Assembly: GCF_023699475.1 (NCBI RefSeq)
Contig: NZ_JALXFV010000003.1
Span: forward strand, 289,399-353,398
From: Halomarina rubra
Lineage (GTDB): Archaea > Halobacteriota > Halobacteria > Halobacteriales > Haloarculaceae
DNA: 64,000 bases
Direction: 5' to 3'
In this document: positions 33,831 to 42,229 of the stretch, piece after piece
Layout of the letters: each line of letters begins with the position of its first letter
How positions within the stretch are numbered: the stretch's first letter is position 1
The notes under the pieces: generated by a model
Told to the model about the DNA's origin: nothing
What the model saw: the letters and a program-made list of their open reading frames with translations, nothing else
Databases searched by the model: none
Position numbers and translations under genes: made by a program

Positions 33831-34289
33831 TTACTCTTCGGCCGCGACGTCGACGTCCTCGTCACCGACGACCCACCGCTCGGAGTACGCCGTCCCGCAG
33901 GAACAGGCCGCGTAGGCGTGGACGACGTCGCCGTGTTCGTAGACGCCGCCGACCTCCTCGTTCTGCTCCTCGGCGAACGCGAACAGGAACTCGACGGCGT
34001 GGTCGGCGGCGGGTTCGTCGGGGTGGGCGCTCGGGCAGTCGCCGCCCGTCAACTCGCGGTCGACGTCGCCGTCGGTGCTCATCGCCGTGCCCGCAAAGGA
34101 CATCGGGTCGATACCGGTCGCGTTCTCGAACGCCGCGCGCCCCTCGTCGCCCGGGAGGACGAGGACGACGCCGTCGTCGACGGCCTCGCCGTACCCGGCC
34201 AGCGCGTCGATGTCGGCGTCGCCCGCGATGTAGATGACGACGTCGTCGGTGCGCTCGCCGGCCAGAAACTCGCGTCGTGGAGCGTCCAT
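33831..34289 (-). CDS. DUF5807-type haloarchaeal protein
   Basis: 152 residues. The sequence REFLAGERTDDVVIYIAGDADID starts a small alpha/beta domain. A C-terminal CSCGTAYSERWVVGDEDVDV contains a Cys pair. I associate this with DUF5807 and know no function. Convergent with the DHH gene. Confidence 0.7.
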   Translation of the reverse strand: MDAPRREFLAGERTDDVVIYIAGDADIDALAGYGEAVDDGVVLVLPGDEGRAAFENATGIDPMSFAGTAMSTDGDVDRELTGGDCPSAHPDEPAADHAVEFLFAFAEEQNEEVGGVYEHGDVVHAYAACSCGTAYSERWVVGDEDVDVAAEE

Positions 34290-34377
34290 ACTCGACGTAC
34301 TGCCGGACGGGTGAAAAACGGCGCGTGTTCGGGAAGCCGCGAGCGGCGCGTCCCGCCGGCCGGGACGGCGCGCCCGA

Positions 34378-34800
34378 CTACCCGTCGAGGTCCTCGGCGA
34401 TGCTCGACAGCGAGTCGCTCGGCCCCGAACTCGGGGCGTACACCGCGCGCTCGCCGGGAGCGCGGACACCGTAGAAGTCGTCGTCGACGACGTCGAGGTG
34501 GACCGACCGGCCGAAGTCGAGGCCCGTCGACTCGACCCACGCTTCGAGGTGGTTCTCACCGTCGCGCTCGCGGGCCATCCGGGCGTTGTCGTACGCACCG
34601 CGAATCTCGACGGTGCCGTCGACGGCCTCCTCGACGGTGGTGTAGTACGTCCGCCCGTCGAGGACGAGACGGACCGGTCGGTCGGGGACCGACAGGTCCT
34701 CGGGGAGGACGAGCTTCGGACGGCTGGTGCGACCGGCCCGCTCGACGCTGGCCCGGCGGGTCGTGACCGACGCGTGGTCGTGCGAGATACGGTCGCCCAC
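34378..34800 (-). CDS. DUF7112-type haloarchaeal protein downstream of rps6e
   Basis: 140 residues from the GTG at 34800, four bases after the rps6e stop, so probably co-translated. It reads VGDRISHDHASVTTRRASVERAGRTSRPKLVLPEDLSVPDRPVRLVLDG, then YYTTVEEAVDGTVEIRGAYDNARMARE. Two small beta-barrel-like halves are suggested. I recall this as DUF7112; no function known. The same frame open upstream to 34977 is antisense-type sequence within rps6e and was not used. Confidence 0.72.
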   Translation of the reverse strand: MGDRISHDHASVTTRRASVERAGRTSRPKLVLPEDLSVPDRPVRLVLDGRTYYTTVEEAVDGTVEIRGAYDNARMARERDGENHLEAWVESTGLDFGRSVHLDVVDDDFYGVRAPGERAVYAPSSGPSDSLSSIAEDLDG

Positions 34801-34804
34801 CGCC

Positions 34805-35212
34805 TTACTCGTCGGCGTCTTCGTCGTCGCCGTCGAGACCGAGCAGCTCCGCGACCGACTCGCTACCGCGCTCGGTGATCTTGGCGTTGATCTGGCGGGT
34901 CTCCTCGCTGATCTCGCGACCGCGAACCGTGATGCGGCGGCGCTCGCCGTCACGCTCTGGTTCGTAGCCGACGCCACCCTCGAGCAGCACCTTCTTCACG
35001 CCGGCACCGGCGACGTCCGGGCGCATCGCGCGGCCGGCGTTGTCCGAGCCACCGGTGAGTTCGAGGCTGTAGCCGTCGAGGCCGACGACCGAGCCGTCGA
35101 CCTCGTCGCCGAGGTCGAGGCCCATGAATCGGTTCGCGTCCTGTCCGTCGACGTCGAACTGGTGCGTCGTGCCGTCTTCCGGGTCGGCGACGACGACCTG
35201 AAACTCTGCCAT
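34805..35212 (-). CDS. rps6e: 30S ribosomal protein S6e
   Basis: 135 residues, full length for archaeal S6e. Starts [39 protein letters not shown], followed by [33 protein letters not shown], the conserved rRNA-binding core. An acidic tail (DGDDEDADE) is usual in haloarchaea. Start ATG at 35212 chosen by family N-terminus. Small-subunit protein; forms an operon with the DUF7112-type gene. Confidence 0.97.
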   Translation of the reverse strand: MAEFQVVVADPEDGTTHQFDVDGQDANRFMGLDLGDEVDGSVVGLDGYSLELTGGSDNAGRAMRPDVAGAGVKKVLLEGGVGYEPERDGERRRITVRGREISEETRQINAKITERGSESVAELLGLDGDDEDADE

Positions 35213-35299
35213 ACGGTGTCGAAACCGGCGCGTAGTCAAAAGGGTACTGAAACGACCGCCCCGAGAAAGGGAGATGAACACGCACGACGTACGTATCGT

Positions 35300-35602
35300 G
35301 TGAACAGCCCGCACATCGTCGCGTACGACGACGCCTCGTACGCCGCCGACGAAGCCGTGACCGCCGCTCGCTCGGGCGACTTCGACCGCGCCGACGACCG
35401 CGTCCGCGCCGCGTTCGCCGCCGTCCGAGCGTCGCCGTACCACACGCAGGTCGAGACGGTCCACACGCTCGGCGTCGACGCCGTCGACGTCCTCGCGGCC
35501 GAGGACGCGACCCGCGACAGTGTCCTCCCGACGCTCGAAGCGTTCCGCGCCGCCGTCGAACTGTGCCACGTCCGTGTCCACGCCGACGCCCGGTCGGCCT
35601 GA
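35300..35602 (+). CDS. small helical protein, paralogue A of a tandem pair
   Basis: 100 residues from the GTG at 35300. All-helical: [67 protein letters not shown]. The next gene (35751) has the same helix order and key words (Y..A.YA.D.A, SPY/APY, DVL/DVVL). The layout resembles a short TPR-like or four-helix bundle. No function recognised. Divergent from rps6e with 87 bp between. Confidence 0.65.
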   Translation: MNSPHIVAYDDASYAADEAVTAARSGDFDRADDRVRAAFAAVRASPYHTQVETVHTLGVDAVDVLAAEDATRDSVLPTLEAFRAAVELCHVRVHADARSA

Positions 35603-35750
35603 GAGCGCGCGGCCGCGTGCGTCGGGCCGCGGTCCCACCGTCCCGTTGAGCCACGGCACCACCACGAGTCGTTGTGTATTGCCCCGCCAGCAGTCGACAC
35701 TACGTGCGTAGACTCAACCGTCGTCGGGGAGCGGCCACTCCGGTCGGTCG

Positions 35751-36068
35751 ATGAACAGCGACAAGCCGACGTACGACGGTGCCGCCTACGCGGTCGACCA
35801 GGCCCACCAGCACGCCGCACGCGAGGAGTGGGGACGCGTCGGCGACCATGCCCACGAGGCCCTCGAACGGGTCACCGACGCCCCGTACCCCCACCTCGTC
35901 GACCGCCTCCACCGTCAGGCGACCGACGTCGTCCTCTCGTGCAAGCGCGGGGAGGTCGACACCGACCGCGTGAGCGACCGCCTCGACGAGATGCGCGAGA
36001 CGCTCGCGGCGATGCACGACCTGGCGCTCTCGGAGACGACGATGCTCCCCGACGAACTCGACGACTGA
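35751..36068 (+). CDS. small helical protein, paralogue B of a tandem pair
   Basis: 105 residues. YDGAAYAVDQAHQHAAREEWGRVGDHAHEALERVTDAPYPHLVDRLHRQATDVVLSCKRGEVDTDRVSDRLDEMRETLAAMHD is related to the gene at 35300, consistent with an old tandem duplication. Probably cytosolic, all alpha. Function unknown. Confidence 0.68.
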   Translation: MNSDKPTYDGAAYAVDQAHQHAAREEWGRVGDHAHEALERVTDAPYPHLVDRLHRQATDVVLSCKRGEVDTDRVSDRLDEMRETLAAMHDLALSETTMLPDELDD

Positions 36069-36169
36069 CCGTCGAGGCGCGCGACGGCCAGCTCCCCCGC
36101 GTCCCTCTTCGGCGGCAACGGCACCCGCAGACACCGACGACTAAGCCCGTCGCGCCCCTCTCCGTGTGT

Positions 36170-36478
36170 ATGCCCGCGCCACCGCCACCGGCCGACCCGC
36201 CGGACGACGCGGACGCGTTCGCCACCGCCCTCGCCGAGCGCTTCGAGGCCACCCCCACCGAACGCCGGGTCGTCGCCCGACAGGCCCGCGACCTGGCAGA
36301 CTCGGGGCGCTACGAGGCCGACACCGGCCACGAGTTGACGCCCGCGGTGGTCGTCCACGAACTCGCCGACGCACCCGACGAGCGCCTCCCCTCGAAGTGG
36401 AACTGGTGGCTGGGGTCGCTCGAACTCGCCTTCGGCGACTACGCCGAGTTCCAGGTCCGGGCGGTCGGGCGAGAGTGA
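36170..36478 (+). CDS. small conserved haloarchaeal protein, unknown
   Basis: 102 residues. A Pro/Ala-rich start (MPAPPPPADPPDDADAF) leads to a compact domain: LAERFEATPTERRVVARQARDLADSGRYEADTGHELTPAVVVHELADAPDERLPSKWNWWLGSLELAFGDY. The repeated Trp and the acidic helices suggest a small helical fold. I see no motif for an enzyme. It lies 88 bp before the split beta-CASP gene. Confidence 0.65.
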   Translation: MPAPPPPADPPDDADAFATALAERFEATPTERRVVARQARDLADSGRYEADTGHELTPAVVVHELADAPDERLPSKWNWWLGSLELAFGDYAEFQVRAVGRE

Positions 36479-36566
36479 GCACACGAGCGACCACCCGACG
36501 CGTCGCACGTAGCGCGTCGCCGGCGAACCGACGGAGCGAAACCGCTCGCTGCGGTAGCCTCCCACA

Positions 36567-37507
36567 GTGAACCTCCAGTTCCTCGGCGGGGCGGGCGAGG
36601 TGGGTCGTAGCGCCGTCCTGGTCGACGACTCGCTGTTGCTCGACTACGGGATGGCGAGCACGACCCCGCCGTCGTACCCCGTCGGCCGGGTCTCGCCGGA
36701 CGCCGTCGTCGTGAGTCACGGCCACCTCGACCACGCCGGCGCGCTCCCCGCCCTGCTGTCCGGGACCGACCGTCCCGAGATACACTGGACGGCCCCGACC
36801 CGCGAGTTCGCGCTGACGCTCGCCCGCGACACGCTGAAACTCCACGGCCACACCCCGCGCTGTCCGTTCACCGAGACCGACGTCCAGCGACTGACGCAGG
36901 TGTCGCACGTCCACGACTACGGCGAACCCTTCGAGGCCGCGGGCTACGAGGTCACCCTCTACAACGCCGGCCACATCCCCGGCAGTGCGCACGTCCTCGT
37001 CGACAGCGCGGGACGAACTCCCGCTGGCGACCGAGGCTCGGCGAGTCTCGGTGACGACGGCGACACGCGCCTGCTCTACACCGGCGACTTCCACACCGAC
37101 GACCAGCGCCTCGTCCCCGGCAGCACCGACCGCCCGGACGCCGACGTGGTCGTCTGCGAGTCGACCTACGCCGACGTCACCCACGAGCCACGCGAGCACG
37201 TCGAGCAGCGGTTCGCCCGACAGCTTCGAGACACCGTCGCGCAGGGCGGCACCGTCGTCGTCCCCGCGTTCGCCATCGGTCGCACCCAGGAGGTGCTGAT
37301 GCTGTGTGAGCGCTACGACCTCGACTGCTACGTCGACGGGATGGGCAAAGACGTCTCGCGGATGCTGCGGTCCCACCCCGCGTTCCTGCGCGACCCCGAC
37401 GCGTTCTCGCGGGCGGTCAGCCACGCCCGGTTCGTCACCTCCAACGGCCAGCGCGAGCGCGTCGCGAAGAAGAACACCGTCGTCGTCACCACCAGCGGGA
37501 TGCTCTC
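36567..37507 (+). pseudogene. beta-CASP metallo-beta-lactamase ribonuclease, N-terminal part (split by element)
   Basis: From the GTG at 36567 the frame covers the metallo-beta-lactamase domain: HGHLDHAG (metal motif, residues 51-58), GHIPGSAH and LLYTGDFHTDD, then the beta-CASP insertion with CESTYAD (motif A) and VVVPAFAIGRTQE. It stops matching at ...TTSGMLS, exactly at the 12-bp repeat at 37496-37507. Beyond that the open frame runs on 42 codons in element DNA (to 37634). The domain's motifs B and C lie on the other side of the element. In length and motif order it fits an archaeal CPSF2-type mRNA 3'-end or 5'-exonuclease. Confidence 0.88.
37496..37507. other. left attachment core (attL)
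   Basis: The 12-bp sequence CGGGATGCTCTC occurs here and at 51470-51481. Joining host DNA left of this core to host DNA right of the other restores the interrupted gene in frame. On the element side it is followed by GGTTGGCCGTACACATT, the inverted match of AATGTGTATGTGCGACC that precedes the right core. Confidence 0.88.
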
Positions 37508-37644
37508 GGTTGGCCGTACACATTGTCGGCGCTCGCGGTCCGGTCGTCGTTTCGGGTCGTCTCGGGTCGAGAGTCGTTATCGCTCATGGTCGAACCGACA
37601 GCGGAAACGACCGCGCTCGCGCCGAGCGGTCTGAGCGACCGTAA

Positions 37645-37679
37645 TTCACTTGTCCTCGCACCGCGAGGAACCAAGTGAA
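37645..37679. terminator. nested hairpin near attL
   Basis: Outer stem TTCACTTG/CAAGTGAA (37645-37652 with 37672-37679), inner stem TCCTCG/CGAGGA (37653-37658 with 37664-37669), 5-nt loop and a 2-nt bulge. It sits right after the stop of the truncated beta-CASP frame (37634). It could end transcription entering from the host gene. Confidence 0.55.
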
Positions 37680-37970
37680 CACGGCGTCGCCCGCCTGTTC
37701 AGCGCGTTCTTTCCACGTTCGGGGTGTTCACGCACCCCGTCGTTTCCTACGTCGGTTAGCGAGAGCTACAGCCCACGGTGACTAAAACGTTCGCACCCGA
37801 TTCGCCCGTTGACACGAGTTAGACGCCCGCTCTCGCCCGTTCAGTATTACCGCGTATTATTTTGACCCGGCGGCAACAGTATTCAGCGCCGGACAGTTCG
37901 TCACCGTGGCCGGTGGCGTTACGTACTCCGCCGCCGAAGCCACGGCCGGACACGCTCACCGCGTGTTCCA

Positions 37971-37990
37971 TCATATCTTACGAGCGGCCG
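37971..37990. repeat. 20-bp direct repeat, left copy, flanking the integrase module
   Basis: TCATATCTTACGAGCGGCCG occurs here and at 40280-40299, in the same orientation, 2,309 bp apart. This copy lies 40 bp beyond the integrase stop; the other spans the start of the first gene of the integrase operon. Confidence 0.85.
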
Positions 37991-38030
37991 TCGGGGCCAC
38001 CCCGACGCGTCGCCCGTTCGGCACCACACC

Positions 38031-39218
38031 CTACAAGCCGAGGCTGAACACGTGGTCGCGGTAGTCCTGCTCTATGTCCTGATAGTAGCGGTGGATGTAC
38101 GTATCGACGGCCTCCCCGTGGTGGTTCGCGCCGCGAGCGTCACCGCGGAGATAGCGGAGGTCGTCACGGTCGATAGGGTTCTCGCCCTTCGAGAACCACG
38201 TACAGAAGAAGTGCCGTCCGTAGTGCGACTTCCCCGTAATCGGGCGGCCGTCACCGACTCGCGTTCCGTTCTCGCCCCACTCGTCGGCCGGGAACGCCGT
38301 CTCCCATACCGGCGAGAGCGACGACCGCTCGTGCAGGTAGGTGCCGGTCGTCTTGCCGAGGAACAGCCACGGCGTGTCGGCGGGCGTCGGCCGAATCAGC
38401 AGGTAGGCGACGAGCGCCGCCCGCGTCTCGTGGTCGAGCGGTATCACTCGGTCCTCACGGGACTTGTTCCCGACGCGGCGGTGCTTCGACGGGACGTAGA
38501 TAGCGTTCGGGTAGGCCGTCACCTCCGGGTGCGTGCCGAGGTCGGGGTACGCCTCACGGACGGCCGGGTCGTCGATGTTCACGTCGCGTAGCTCCGCGTT
38601 CCGCACCTCCCCGGCGCGCATCCCCGTCTTGACCTGTAGGACGATGATGGCGCGGTCGCGGATGTGCGTCACTCGACGGACGGCCGCCCGGAGGTCCGCC
38701 AGCGAGACGTGTGGGTACTCGGCGTCAACCTGTTTGTCGAACGTCAGCCCCTTCGGGTCGAACGGGTCGAACTCGGCGCTGTGGGGTAGCTCGCCGCGCG
38801 AGGAGAACCACCGGAACGCCGCCCGGAGAATCGCTATCTTCCCCTTGATGGTCCGGGGCTTGTTCCCGACCGCGCGTTCCCGCGCGATGAACGCCTCGAC
38901 GTGCGTCCGATTCGGGCAGGCCGGGTGACGGCCGTGGGCGGCCATGAGCGCCTTCCACTGCCCGACGACGCGCTCGTGTTCGGCCACGGTGTCGGGCCGG
39001 AGCGCGCCTTCCGCGTCGGGCGTCTTGCGCTTCGTGTTCGCGTCGAGCCACAGGTCGAACACGTCAGTCCCGGCGGCGTCGAGCGAGGCGAACGTCGGTT
39101 CGTACTCCACCCACGGGTCGGCCGACCGGCCGAACGCGTCCCCGATTTGGGCGAGTGCGTCTCCGGGCGTTGCGGTGTCGTCGGTTGGGTTGGTGTCGTC
39201 GGTGTCGATAGGGGTCAT
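38031..39218 (-). CDS. tyrosine recombinase (element integrase)
   Basis: 395 residues from the ATG at 39218. A SAM-like core-binding domain occupies about residues 50-155. The catalytic domain has Arg201 in KTGMRAGEVRNAEL, the H-x-x-R box in SHYGRHFFCTWF (His332, Arg335) and the nucleophile Tyr in TYIHRYYQD near 378-379. A Lys between Arg and His is probable in the SKHRRVGNKSRED hairpin. It should integrate and excise the element at the CGGGATGCTCTC cores. Its start overlaps the stop of the upstream gene (ATGA). Confidence 0.92.
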   Translation of the reverse strand: MTPIDTDDTNPTDDTATPGDALAQIGDAFGRSADPWVEYEPTFASLDAAGTDVFDLWLDANTKRKTPDAEGALRPDTVAEHERVVGQWKALMAAHGRHPACPNRTHVEAFIARERAVGNKPRTIKGKIAILRAAFRWFSSRGELPHSAEFDPFDPKGLTFDKQVDAEYPHVSLADLRAAVRRVTHIRDRAIIVLQVKTGMRAGEVRNAELRDVNIDDPAVREAYPDLGTHPEVTAYPNAIYVPSKHRRVGNKSREDRVIPLDHETRAALVAYLLIRPTPADTPWLFLGKTTGTYLHERSSLSPVWETAFPADEWGENGTRVGDGRPITGKSHYGRHFFCTWFSKGENPIDRDDLRYLRGDARGANHHGEAVDTYIHRYYQDIEQDYRDHVFSLGL

Positions 39219-39760
39219 AGCTGTCCTCGGGCGATTTTCTCGCTCCAGACGCGGCCGGTCGCACCCTCGGGGTACGCCGCGGCGGCGAACAGGAACGCGT
39301 TGTAGATGGTCGGGTGGTCGGTGTGCGTGACGAGCCAGTCGTAGCACTGCTCCAGCACGGTGTAGTAGTTCAGGTAGACCGTGCCGACGGACTTCGCGCG
39401 GCCGGTCCGCTCGAAGCCCGGCGCGCTCCCGTCGAGCAACGCGGCCAGCCACGCCTCCACGTCGGCGGGCGTGGCGAGTGTCGGATGCACGTCGCGGGCG
39501 TCGCAGAACGCCACCCATGAACCGAGCGCCCGGTCGTACTGCTCGCGCCGCCGGGCCGAGGCGGTCGTGTAGCTCTCCGTCTCCCGGTAGGCGTCGAGCG
39601 TCGAGCGCCCGTCACGGCGTTCGTGAGCCTCCACGAGCGGCCGGAGCGCGTCGGGGCGGTGTCGAGCCGGGAGCGCGTCGAACGACTTGTACGCGCCCAT
39701 ACGGGACTGTGGCGTCACGTCGAACGTCGGGGTGAACGTCCGGCCGTCGCGCTTACTCAC
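39215..39760 (-). CDS. stand-alone integrase core-binding (SAM-like) domain protein
   Basis: 181 residues from the GTG at 39760, which overlaps the end of the upstream gene; an internal ATG at 39700 is possible. The centre, YDRALGSWVAFCDARDVHPTLATPADVEAWLAALL, followed by SVGTVYLNYYTVLEQCYDWLV, matches the SAM-like core-binding domain of tyrosine recombinases. No catalytic domain follows; the protein ends soon after. It is translationally coupled to the full integrase. It may bind att DNA with the integrase or modulate it (inference). Confidence 0.72.
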   Translation of the reverse strand: MSKRDGRTFTPTFDVTPQSRMGAYKSFDALPARHRPDALRPLVEAHERRDGRSTLDAYRETESYTTASARRREQYDRALGSWVAFCDARDVHPTLATPADVEAWLAALLDGSAPGFERTGRAKSVGTVYLNYYTVLEQCYDWLVTHTDHPTIYNAFLFAAAAYPEGATGRVWSEKIARGQL

Positions 39761-40283
39761 GGCCGCCCTCGGTGTAGTACGGGAGGCCGACGCCGAACCC
39801 GTCCGAGTAGTTGTTCTCGTCGCCGTCGTGGTCGTGGTCCCGCACCGGGTGGTAGTACGTCTCGCCACCGTCGGCCGTCGCCCGAATCACGCCGTCGGCC
39901 ACGGCCGCGTCGATGTGCGCGGGAACGCGCTCGACGCTCGTATCACGGACGTATCCCAGCACGTCGGCGAAGCTCGCGCCGGGTTGGGCCAGCACGTACT
40001 GGTAGGTCGCGGCGGCGTCGGTGTCGGCCAGCCGGTCCTCCAGCGCCCGGACCCTCGCACGGAGCCGGTCGGCCTCGTCGCGGGCGTCGTCGCGTTGCTC
40101 GCGGAGTACGTCGGCAGTCAGGTCGCGGTCGTCGGGGTCGGTCGTGGCGTCGAACTTCTTGAGTCCGGCTTCGACCATTGCACAGATGAACTCGCTCGTA
40201 CCCATGTCGAGCGCGTCCGCCGTCTCCGACCACCGGGCCGCGGCCTCGGTTGTCGGGTAGGCGTTGAGGTGTTTCGTCGTCAT
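39753..40283 (-). CDS. DNA-binding-like coiled-coil protein heading the integrase operon
   Basis: 176 residues. N-terminus TTKHLNAYPTTEAAARWSETADALDMGTSEFICAMVEAGLKKF resembles a ribbon-helix-helix or short HTH. A coiled coil follows (DVLREQRDDARDEADRLRARVRALEDRLADTDAAA), then a winged-helix-like C-terminus (SFADVLGYVRDTSVERVPAHIDAAVADGVIRATADGGETYY). This fits a dimeric DNA-binding regulator or directionality factor for the integrase. That role is inferred from structure and operon position. Confidence 0.65.
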   Translation of the reverse strand: MTTKHLNAYPTTEAAARWSETADALDMGTSEFICAMVEAGLKKFDATTDPDDRDLTADVLREQRDDARDEADRLRARVRALEDRLADTDAAATYQYVLAQPGASFADVLGYVRDTSVERVPAHIDAAVADGVIRATADGGETYYHPVRDHDHDGDENNYSDGFGVGLPYYTEGGRE

Positions 40284-40299
40284 ATCTTACGAGCGGCCG
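40280..40299. repeat. 20-bp direct repeat, right copy, at the start of the integrase operon
   Basis: Exact second copy of the sequence at 37971-37990. It overlaps the start codon of the 39753-40283 gene and the region just upstream of it, so protein binding here would affect expression. It is followed by a GGCCGACAGTCGGCC palindrome at 40295-40309. Confidence 0.85.
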
Positions 40300-40472
40300 A
40301 CAGTCGGCCGTCTCTGACGCTCTTACGCCTGTATAGGAGATAACGTCATCGCCACCCGTAGCGACTTGGCCAGTTGGCCTCAGACATTGTGAGCGCTCGG
40401 TCGGAGAGCCTGCAAGAAATATAAGAAAGGCCGAAACACTCAAACTCCGACAGGACAAATGGCATACGTATT

Positions 40473-40679
40473 ATGAGTGGATTTGGCGAAGCGGTCGCAG
40501 GCATCGGGAAGGCATCGGCCATCATCGGCGGCGTGTTTGCCGTCGCGGCCATGCTGAAGATACTGGGCCTGTTCATGGTCGGGATGCAGACCGCCTCAAC
40601 GGGCGTCGTTCCCGCTCAGGCACTCGCCGCCATCATCATTATCGCCACGCTCGCTCAGCTCCCGTGGTGGCTCACGTAG
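40473..40679 (+). CDS. small membrane protein with two hydrophobic segments
   Basis: 68 residues. Two membrane segments: SAIIGGVFAVAAMLKILGLFMVG and ALAAIIIIATLAQLPWW. It is the only element gene on the plus strand, divergent from the integrase operon. A TATA-like GAAATATAAG near 40418-40427 lies about 50 nt upstream. Such proteins are common in haloarchaeal viruses and plasmids (virion membrane protein, holin-like or other), but no family is recognised. Confidence 0.6.
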   Translation: MSGFGEAVAGIGKASAIIGGVFAVAAMLKILGLFMVGMQTASTGVVPAQALAAIIIIATLAQLPWWLT

Positions 40680-40717
40680 GCAACCGAAAGGGGTTGTCGA
40701 GACGTAGCTCCCCCGCT

Positions 40718-41185
40718 CTACTCCAGTTCGGCCGCCTGTTGGTTCGCCGTCTCTTGCACTTGCTCAATGGTTGGGTGTAATTCGCGCTCTATCGCCGCCA
40801 GTTTCACCCCCGAATCCAGTTGTGTGAGCGCGTGGTTCAGGTCGGCCGCTAACTGCTCTAATCCGTCCACCACTTGCTCGTCAACGTCGAGCGGACCGCC
40901 TTTCGCCGCATGGTCGCGCAACTCGTCACGACGGTTCGTAAATCGCTCTACAGGGCGAACATCGTGGTCTACCTCCCGCCGATTCATCACGTCGTACCAG
41001 TCGGCCTCCGTCACTTCCGCGAGCGCGTTCGCTTGCGTATACCAGTCGTAGCGCGCTCGTCTCGTCTGACTGCCGTACTGCGCCTCTACCTGCTCTTTCG
41101 CCACCCTCAGCGAGACGACATACGAGATAGCGCCGCCTGCGATAGCCCCGGCCAGCGCCCCGAAAACCGACGCCACTATCGACAT
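40718..41185 (-). CDS. membrane-anchored coiled-coil protein, unknown
   Basis: 155 residues from the ATG at 41185. An N-terminal membrane segment (MSIVASVFGALAGAIAGGAISYVVSL) is followed by a long helical, mostly coiled-coil cytosolic part (AKEQVEAQYGSQTRRARYDWYTQANALAEVTEADW, then DEQVVDGLEQLAADLNHALTQLDSG). No motif for an enzyme. Convergent with the small membrane protein gene. Confidence 0.62.
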   Translation of the reverse strand: MSIVASVFGALAGAIAGGAISYVVSLRVAKEQVEAQYGSQTRRARYDWYTQANALAEVTEADWYDVMNRREVDHDVRPVERFTNRRDELRDHAAKGGPLDVDEQVVDGLEQLAADLNHALTQLDSGVKLAAIERELHPTIEQVQETANQQAAELE

Positions 41186-41225
41186 ACGGCGACTTTCGAC
41201 GGCCCGAAGATAAGTTCCCCGCCGT

Positions 41226-41795
41226 TCACATGTCTCCGGCCTCCTTGACCGCCAATATCTCGTCACCGAGGTCGTTCAGGAAGTTGATTATCCCCCACAG
41301 GATAGAGAGCGTCACTACTCCGCCGAACAGCACCGTCTCCAGCACGCCGAGCGACTGCATCATCGGTGTGCTGGCCCACCATATCAGACCGATATTCGCA
41401 AACACCGAGACGGAGTGGTGGCGGTACGAATCGGGTATTTGCTTGAACGGGTGTGCGGTGATTCGGTCGTACTCGTTGACTTCGAGTAGTGGGTAGAGCG
41501 CCCATATGACAGCGATAAATAGGGTCGTCGGCCACGCGAGCGACCCCGGTACCGGTGTGAAAAGTAACCAGACCGCGACGGCCGTGAAGATGAGATAGTT
41601 GGCCGCGTGGATGTAGGTGAAGCGTCCGAGGGCGGGTATCTCACCGTATCTCGCGCTCCCTGGTATGAACGGGATTCGCCACGACTGTTGCCCGTGGACC
41701 GCTATCAGGTCCATCTCGCGCACAGTGTCGCACAGCCGCGTGACGACGAGGACCACCAGCGGGACGAACAACGCGACGAGACTGTCCTCGGCCAT
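41226..41795 (-). CDS. polytopic membrane protein, unknown
   Basis: 189 residues with about five membrane segments (LVALFVPLVVLVVTRLC, YLIFTAVAVWLLF, TTLFIAVIWALYPLL, SVFANIGLIWWA, VLFGGVVTLSILWGIINFL). Less acidic and lower in GC than its neighbours, with more Ile, Phe and Tyr. No family recognised. Lies 40 bp upstream of the coiled-coil membrane protein gene on the same strand, so the two may share a transcript. Confidence 0.62.
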   Translation of the reverse strand: MAEDSLVALFVPLVVLVVTRLCDTVREMDLIAVHGQQSWRIPFIPGSARYGEIPALGRFTYIHAANYLIFTAVAVWLLFTPVPGSLAWPTTLFIAVIWALYPLLEVNEYDRITAHPFKQIPDSYRHHSVSVFANIGLIWWASTPMMQSLGVLETVLFGGVVTLSILWGIINFLNDLGDEILAVKEAGDM

Positions 41796-41854
41796 GTGTT
41801 CGACACGTTCCCGTGTGCTTACAGTTGTATCGTCTCACTCGCCGCGGTTCCGCG

Positions 41855-42112
41855 CTACTCCGCGCGGTCGTCGGGGTCGCCGTCCGGGTCCTCGTCACAC
41901 TTGGCGTCCGGGGCGAGGTCCCGTCCGTGTTCGTCGTGGCCGTAGGGCGTCCACCCGTCGGGCAGGTCCTCACCCTCCGGCGGGTCGCCACGGTAGTCCG
42001 CCTCCTCGCCGTCCGGCGGCGCGGGGCGACGCCGGAGCTTCCGTATCCACGTCACCCCCTCCGGGTCGAACGCGACGACGCGCTCACCGCCGCCGTCACC
42101 GTCGTCAGTCAT
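41855..42112 (-). CDS. small acidic protein, unknown
   Basis: 85 residues. Reads VVAFDPEGVTWIRKLRRRPAPPDGEEADYRGDPPEGEDLPDGWTPYGHDEHGRDLAPDAKCDEDPDGDPDDRAE. Mostly disordered by composition. The internal WTPYGHDEHG could be a short folded unit. No function assigned. Confidence 0.5.
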   Translation of the reverse strand: MTDDGDGGGERVVAFDPEGVTWIRKLRRRPAPPDGEEADYRGDPPEGEDLPDGWTPYGHDEHGRDLAPDAKCDEDPDGDPDDRAE

Positions 42113-42229
42113 ACTCGACGTAGGCGGGCCGTGGGCGTATCCCTATCGCCCGGCAGAGACGAGCGGGGGTACCACCCCTTTCTTTCAGACTATCATAGCT
42201 GATTCAACTGTTAGACACAGAGCGTGAGT

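Larger units (their letters stand above)
37635..38030. other. non-coding left arm of the element
   Basis: About 400 bp with no convincing gene. It contains a strong nested hairpin (37645-37679), an AT-rich segment around 37845-37885 (GTATTATTTTGACC, CAGTATTCAG) and, at 37971-37990, one copy of a 20-bp repeat whose second copy lies just upstream of the integrase operon. Arm-binding sites for the integrase would be expected here. Confidence 0.5.

Noticed and set aside
37486..37674. Small minus-strand frame across the left attachment core
   Set aside because: It would run from element DNA into the host nuclease gene; its translation has no motif and it has no promoter or coupling evidence.
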